The notes under the pieces were generated by a model. That model had not been told where the DNA came from. It did not search any database and worked only from the letters and a program-made list of their open reading frames with translations. Below, in pieces: positions 61,650 to 64,000 of a stretch of DNA of 64,000 bases. The position numbers and the translations under genes were made by a program. Positions within the stretch are counted from its first letter, which is position 1, and each line of letters starts with the position of its first letter. The DNA comes from Paraferrimonas haliotis (GTDB taxonomy: Bacteria > Pseudomonadota > Gammaproteobacteria > Enterobacterales > Shewanellaceae). Where the stretch lies: contig NZ_NRRB01000002.1 of assembly GCF_002282895.1 (NCBI RefSeq), positions 310,001 through 374,000 on the forward strand. Direction: 5' to 3'.

Positions 61650-62363
61650 TTATACTCCTGTCTTAACCGATGGGATATAACGAACACGTGGTTCGGTACC
61701 GAAGTGCGCTTTAATACGAACTGAATCTTTAACACGAAGCAGTTTAGCAACGTAAGAGTTCGGCTCGTTTAAGTCTCCGAATATCAACGCATCGTAACGA
61801 CATTTTGAAACACAAGCCGGTAGCTCGCCTTTCTTAACGCGTGTGTTCAAACAGAAATCACAGTTTTCAGCAACTTGCGTTTCGTTGTTCATGAAGCGAG
61901 CGTTGTAAGGGCAGGCACCAATACAGTATTTACAGCCAGCACACTTACTATTATCCATAGTAACAATACCGGTTTCTTCATCACGCTTAGCCGCACCTGT
62001 TGGGCAAACTTTTACGCAAGGAGCGTTATTACACTGTTGGCATGAAACGCGAACGAATTGACGCTCACAGTTACAATCACCTGTGGTGTTTCCGCATACC
62101 GGGCAAGGAACGCCTTCTACCGCACCGCGTTTGTGTTCAAGCAGCAAGCGATGGTTACCTTCTGGAAGATTATTTTCTTCCACACAGGCATCCTTACAAT
62201 CGCCACAACCAACGCATTTGTTTTGGTCGAAAATCAAGACGTAGTGAGGCTTGGGCTTGTCGGATTCCTCTTCTTTATATGAAGAGCAACCAACTGGACC
62301 AAGTATCAAAGCGCCAGCTCCTAGCCCTTTGAGAAACTTACGTCTTTCTAGATTTTGGCTCAC
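61650..62363 (-). CDS. sirC: NrfC-type Tat-exported four-cluster ferredoxin (SirC/MccC-like)
   Basis: 237 residues from GTG, with AGGAGG five bases upstream. Twin-arginine signal ERRKFLK (R7-R8), with a Cys at 26 that could be lipidated although the lipobox (PVGC) is imperfect. Four cysteine groups bind [4Fe-4S] clusters: C50/53/56/60, C108/111/116/120, C141/144/147/151 and C168/171/184/188. An extra CPVCGNTTGDCNC insert (C87, C90, C97, C99) lies between the first and second groups and is absent from E. coli NrfC. It passes electrons from the NrfD-type subunit to the periplasmic cytochrome. Confidence 0.88.
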   Translation of the reverse strand: MSQNLERRKFLKGLGAGALILGPVGCSSYKEEESDKPKPHYVLIFDQNKCVGCGDCKDACVEENNLPEGNHRLLLEHKRGAVEGVPCPVCGNTTGDCNCERQFVRVSCQQCNNAPCVKVCPTGAAKRDEETGIVTMDNSKCAGCKYCIGACPYNARFMNNETQVAENCDFCLNTRVKKGELPACVSKCRYDALIFGDLNEPNSYVAKLLRVKDSVRIKAHFGTEPRVRYIPSVKTGV

Positions 62364-62437
62364 AAAATCCTCCTGATTCCAGATAAATCTGGTAAGAATT
62401 ATTTAGTTATATACGTCCAATTTTTTTAGCTTAGAAG

Positions 62438-63154
62438 CTAGCCTTCTTTCGCTATCTTGGCTCGTGTAATCGCATTATTAATCGCATTTCGATTAAAGTT
62501 CTGATTGTCATTGGTTAACAAAACTTGCCAATGAGCGATCGCTTCATCAAAGTTAGAATGAATAAATGCGTCGGTCCCTAATAACAATCGTGTATTGAGT
62601 TCTGCCGGATACAAGTCCAAAGCTTCCTCTATTACGGCCATTGTTTCAGGACCCAAACTCCTACCATCCCGGTAATACATAGAAGTTGCTTTAAGCCCTA
62701 ATATCTCAGCATTGGAACCAGTGATCGCCAACAATTGGTCAAAGGTTTCGACAGCTTCACGATACAAGCCCCCTTGCACATAGGAATGTGCTAAGTCTTT
62801 TAAAACTTGAGGGTTTGTGGGTTGCTCCGAAGCTAATCGTCTATCCTTATTAATTTGTGCAACAATAAGATAGTCAATATGCTCGTTCTCGAAACCTTTG
62901 TTCCAATTACTGAAATGACCAAGCTGGCTGTATACCAACCCTGCAATTGTAATTAGAGTTAAATTGATCAGTACTAAGCTGTGTGCGCCGGGACGGTTCG
63001 ACACCATCGAATCAGTACCAAGTAGCTGATCACCACTCACCTCTCCATTGTTATTGGTTTGGCGAGCAGTTGTTTGTAAGTATCGATGGTGGCGCCATAG
63101 CATCATTGCGAAAACGCTTGATACCGCAAACATGGCTACAATTAGTTGGTTCAT
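62438..63154 (-). CDS. CcmI/NrfG-like TPR membrane protein
   Basis: 238 residues from ATG 63154 (AGGGGGGAG upstream; a frame reaching 63190 is less supported). Two membrane helices (about 3-19 and 62-75) flank a short polar loop, then TPR repeats reach the C-terminus (NPQVLKDLAHSYVQGGLYREAVETFDQLL). This is the architecture of cytochrome-c biogenesis protein CcmI and its paralogue NrfG, which present apocytochrome CxxCH motifs to the heme lyase. Its place in the sir-like operon suggests it serves the multiheme reductase. No matching CcmF/CcmH is in the window. Confidence 0.75.
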   Translation of the reverse strand: MNQLIVAMFAVSSVFAMMLWRHHRYLQTTARQTNNNGEVSGDQLLGTDSMVSNRPGAHSLVLINLTLITIAGLVYSQLGHFSNWNKGFENEHIDYLIVAQINKDRRLASEQPTNPQVLKDLAHSYVQGGLYREAVETFDQLLAITGSNAEILGLKATSMYYRDGRSLGPETMAVIEEALDLYPAELNTRLLLGTDAFIHSNFDEAIAHWQVLLTNDNQNFNRNAINNAITRAKIAKEG

Positions 63155-63204
63155 GACTCCCCCCTTATTTCCAACATCGTACTCAATCAAATTCTTTATT
63201 CGGT

Positions 63205-63981
63205 CTAGTGACCCATCATTCCACCCATGCCCACTCGATTTAGGCCCATGCCTTGAGAGTTGTCACTGGGTTTTTCTTTTGCAAGTAATTCAACATTCAT
63301 CACTAGAACCGAGTTACCTGGGATGCCGCGAATCCCATTTTCTCCGAATGCTAATTCACTTGGAACGACAAATCGGAACGTAGAGCCCACAGGCATTAAT
63401 TGTAAACCTTCGTTCCAACCTTCAAACGCTTGAAGAATAGGGAAATGGTTAGGTGTTTCGGAATCCATGGTGTCTTCGAAAACAGTGCCATCAGCAAGTT
63501 CACCACGGTAGCGTAAGGTAACAATATCTTCCGGTGCCGGCTTTTCGCCATCACCTAATTTAATAACTTCGTACTGAAGACCAGAGTCCGTCACTACAAC
63601 GTTACTATTCTTTTTATTCTCGGCGAGCAACTGCTCACCTTGCTGCTTAGCTTGTGCCAATACTTCTTCATGTCTTTTTTTAGCAAGTAGATTCAGTTGT
63701 TCACTGCGTTGATTCAAGTAATCAATGATCTCTTCATTGCTCAAAGAGGTTTGTTGTTTTAACGCGTCAACGAATCCACTTACGATGAAATCGACATCTA
63801 CGTCAGCACCAATACCTACTTGGCTATACACCTGATGTGATACAGACTTACCAATTGACGCACCTAGACTATAAGATTGCTTTTCTAAATCGGTAACGGG
63901 TTGCTTTGCAAAAGCACTAGCAGAAAATGTCAGTACAGTAGCAATTGCGATGGAGGAAAATTTAAATTTAATCATTGTCAT
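63205..63981 (-). CDS. Periplasmic FKBP-type peptidyl-prolyl isomerase (MccB-like)
   Basis: 258 residues. Signal peptide (about 1-25, cleaved near AFA-K), FKBP N-terminal dimerisation domain with a Lys/Glu-rich helix, then the FKBP fold (VTLRYRGELADGTVFEDT, FEGWNEGLQLMPVGSTFRFVVP, LAFGENGIRGIPGNSVLV). The tail ends in a Met/Gly-rich MGMGG...MMGH that might bind metal. AGGA lies five bases before the ATG. MccB in the Wolinella sulfite reductase operon is such an isomerase; the catalytic gene would lie upstream, beyond the window edge. Confidence 0.88.
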   Translation of the reverse strand: MTMIKFKFSSIAIATVLTFSASAFAKQPVTDLEKQSYSLGASIGKSVSHQVYSQVGIGADVDVDFIVSGFVDALKQQTSLSNEEIIDYLNQRSEQLNLLAKKRHEEVLAQAKQQGEQLLAENKKNSNVVVTDSGLQYEVIKLGDGEKPAPEDIVTLRYRGELADGTVFEDTMDSETPNHFPILQAFEGWNEGLQLMPVGSTFRFVVPSELAFGENGIRGIPGNSVLVMNVELLAKEKPSDNSQGMGLNRVGMGGMMGH

Positions 63982-64000
63982 TATGATCCTGTGGTAATAA

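Noticed and set aside
62400..62450. Terminator between the TPR gene and the ferredoxin gene
   Set aside because: The small hairpin has its T-run on the plus side, so it would not end minus-strand transcription.

Overview
The window reads as chromosomal DNA of a facultatively anaerobic, cytochrome-rich marine-type gammaproteobacterium of the order Alteromonadales, close to Shewanellaceae/Ferrimonadaceae. This is inferred from gene order and protein similarity recalled from known families (rhlB-gppA opposite trxA-rho; pdhR-aceE-aceF-lpd; pilABCD-coaE-zapD-yacG; lptM-lysA-dapF-DUF484-xerC-yigB; cyaY/cyaA; hemCDXY). No rRNA, tRNA, CRISPR array, prophage or intact insertion sequence was seen. Coding density is high, with conventional Shine-Dalgarno sequences and many intrinsic terminators.

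Layout. 1-2.7 kb: a diguanylate cyclase cut by the window edge, hemB and an exported thioredoxin-like protein. 2.7-7 kb: gppA-rhlB (minus) opposite trxA and rho (plus). 7-10.3 kb: a large secreted subtilisin. 10.5-15 kb: a DMSO-reductase-type molybdoenzyme module (dmsA, dmsB, TorD/DmsD chaperone and an unknown helical protein) with no membrane anchor, cytochrome or porin gene beside it. 15.3-20 kb: an aromatic-rich exported protein, ubiD-fre, hemE and rsd. 20-32 kb: central carbon metabolism (acnB, lpd, aceF, aceE, pdhR with a perfect PdhR operator) and a patatin/beta-barrel outer-membrane protein. 32-36 kb: ampE, ampD, a MOT1-type molybdate transporter and nadC. 36.3-42.5 kb: type IV pilus genes pilA-B-C-D followed by coaE, zapD and yacG. 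42.5-52.7 kb: ubiA, uvrD, the xerC/dapF/lysA operon, cyaY, and a class I adenylate cyclase that lacks the usual C-terminal region. 52.9-57 kb: the hemCDXY operon.

57-64 kb is the most distinctive part. NosY-, NosF-, NosD- and NosL-like copper-maturation genes follow an NrfD-type quinol dehydrogenase, an NrfC-type ferredoxin, a CcmI/NrfG-like TPR protein and a periplasmic FKBP isomerase, all on the minus strand. There is no nosZ. This set matches the accessory part of the sir/mcc sulfite-respiration loci known from Shewanella (SirA) and Wolinella (MccA). The octaheme, copper-containing sulfite reductase itself would then lie just past the right edge.

How the parts fit together: five heme-biosynthesis genes or operon members (hemB, hemE, hemC, hemD, with hemX/hemY) feed cytochrome production. 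Ubiquinone genes (ubiD, ubiA) and the quinol dehydrogenase link to anaerobic respiration. The molybdate transporter could supply the DmsA cofactor. CRP-like sites near cyaA and dmsA fit the cAMP-CRP control of anaerobic respiration known in Shewanella.
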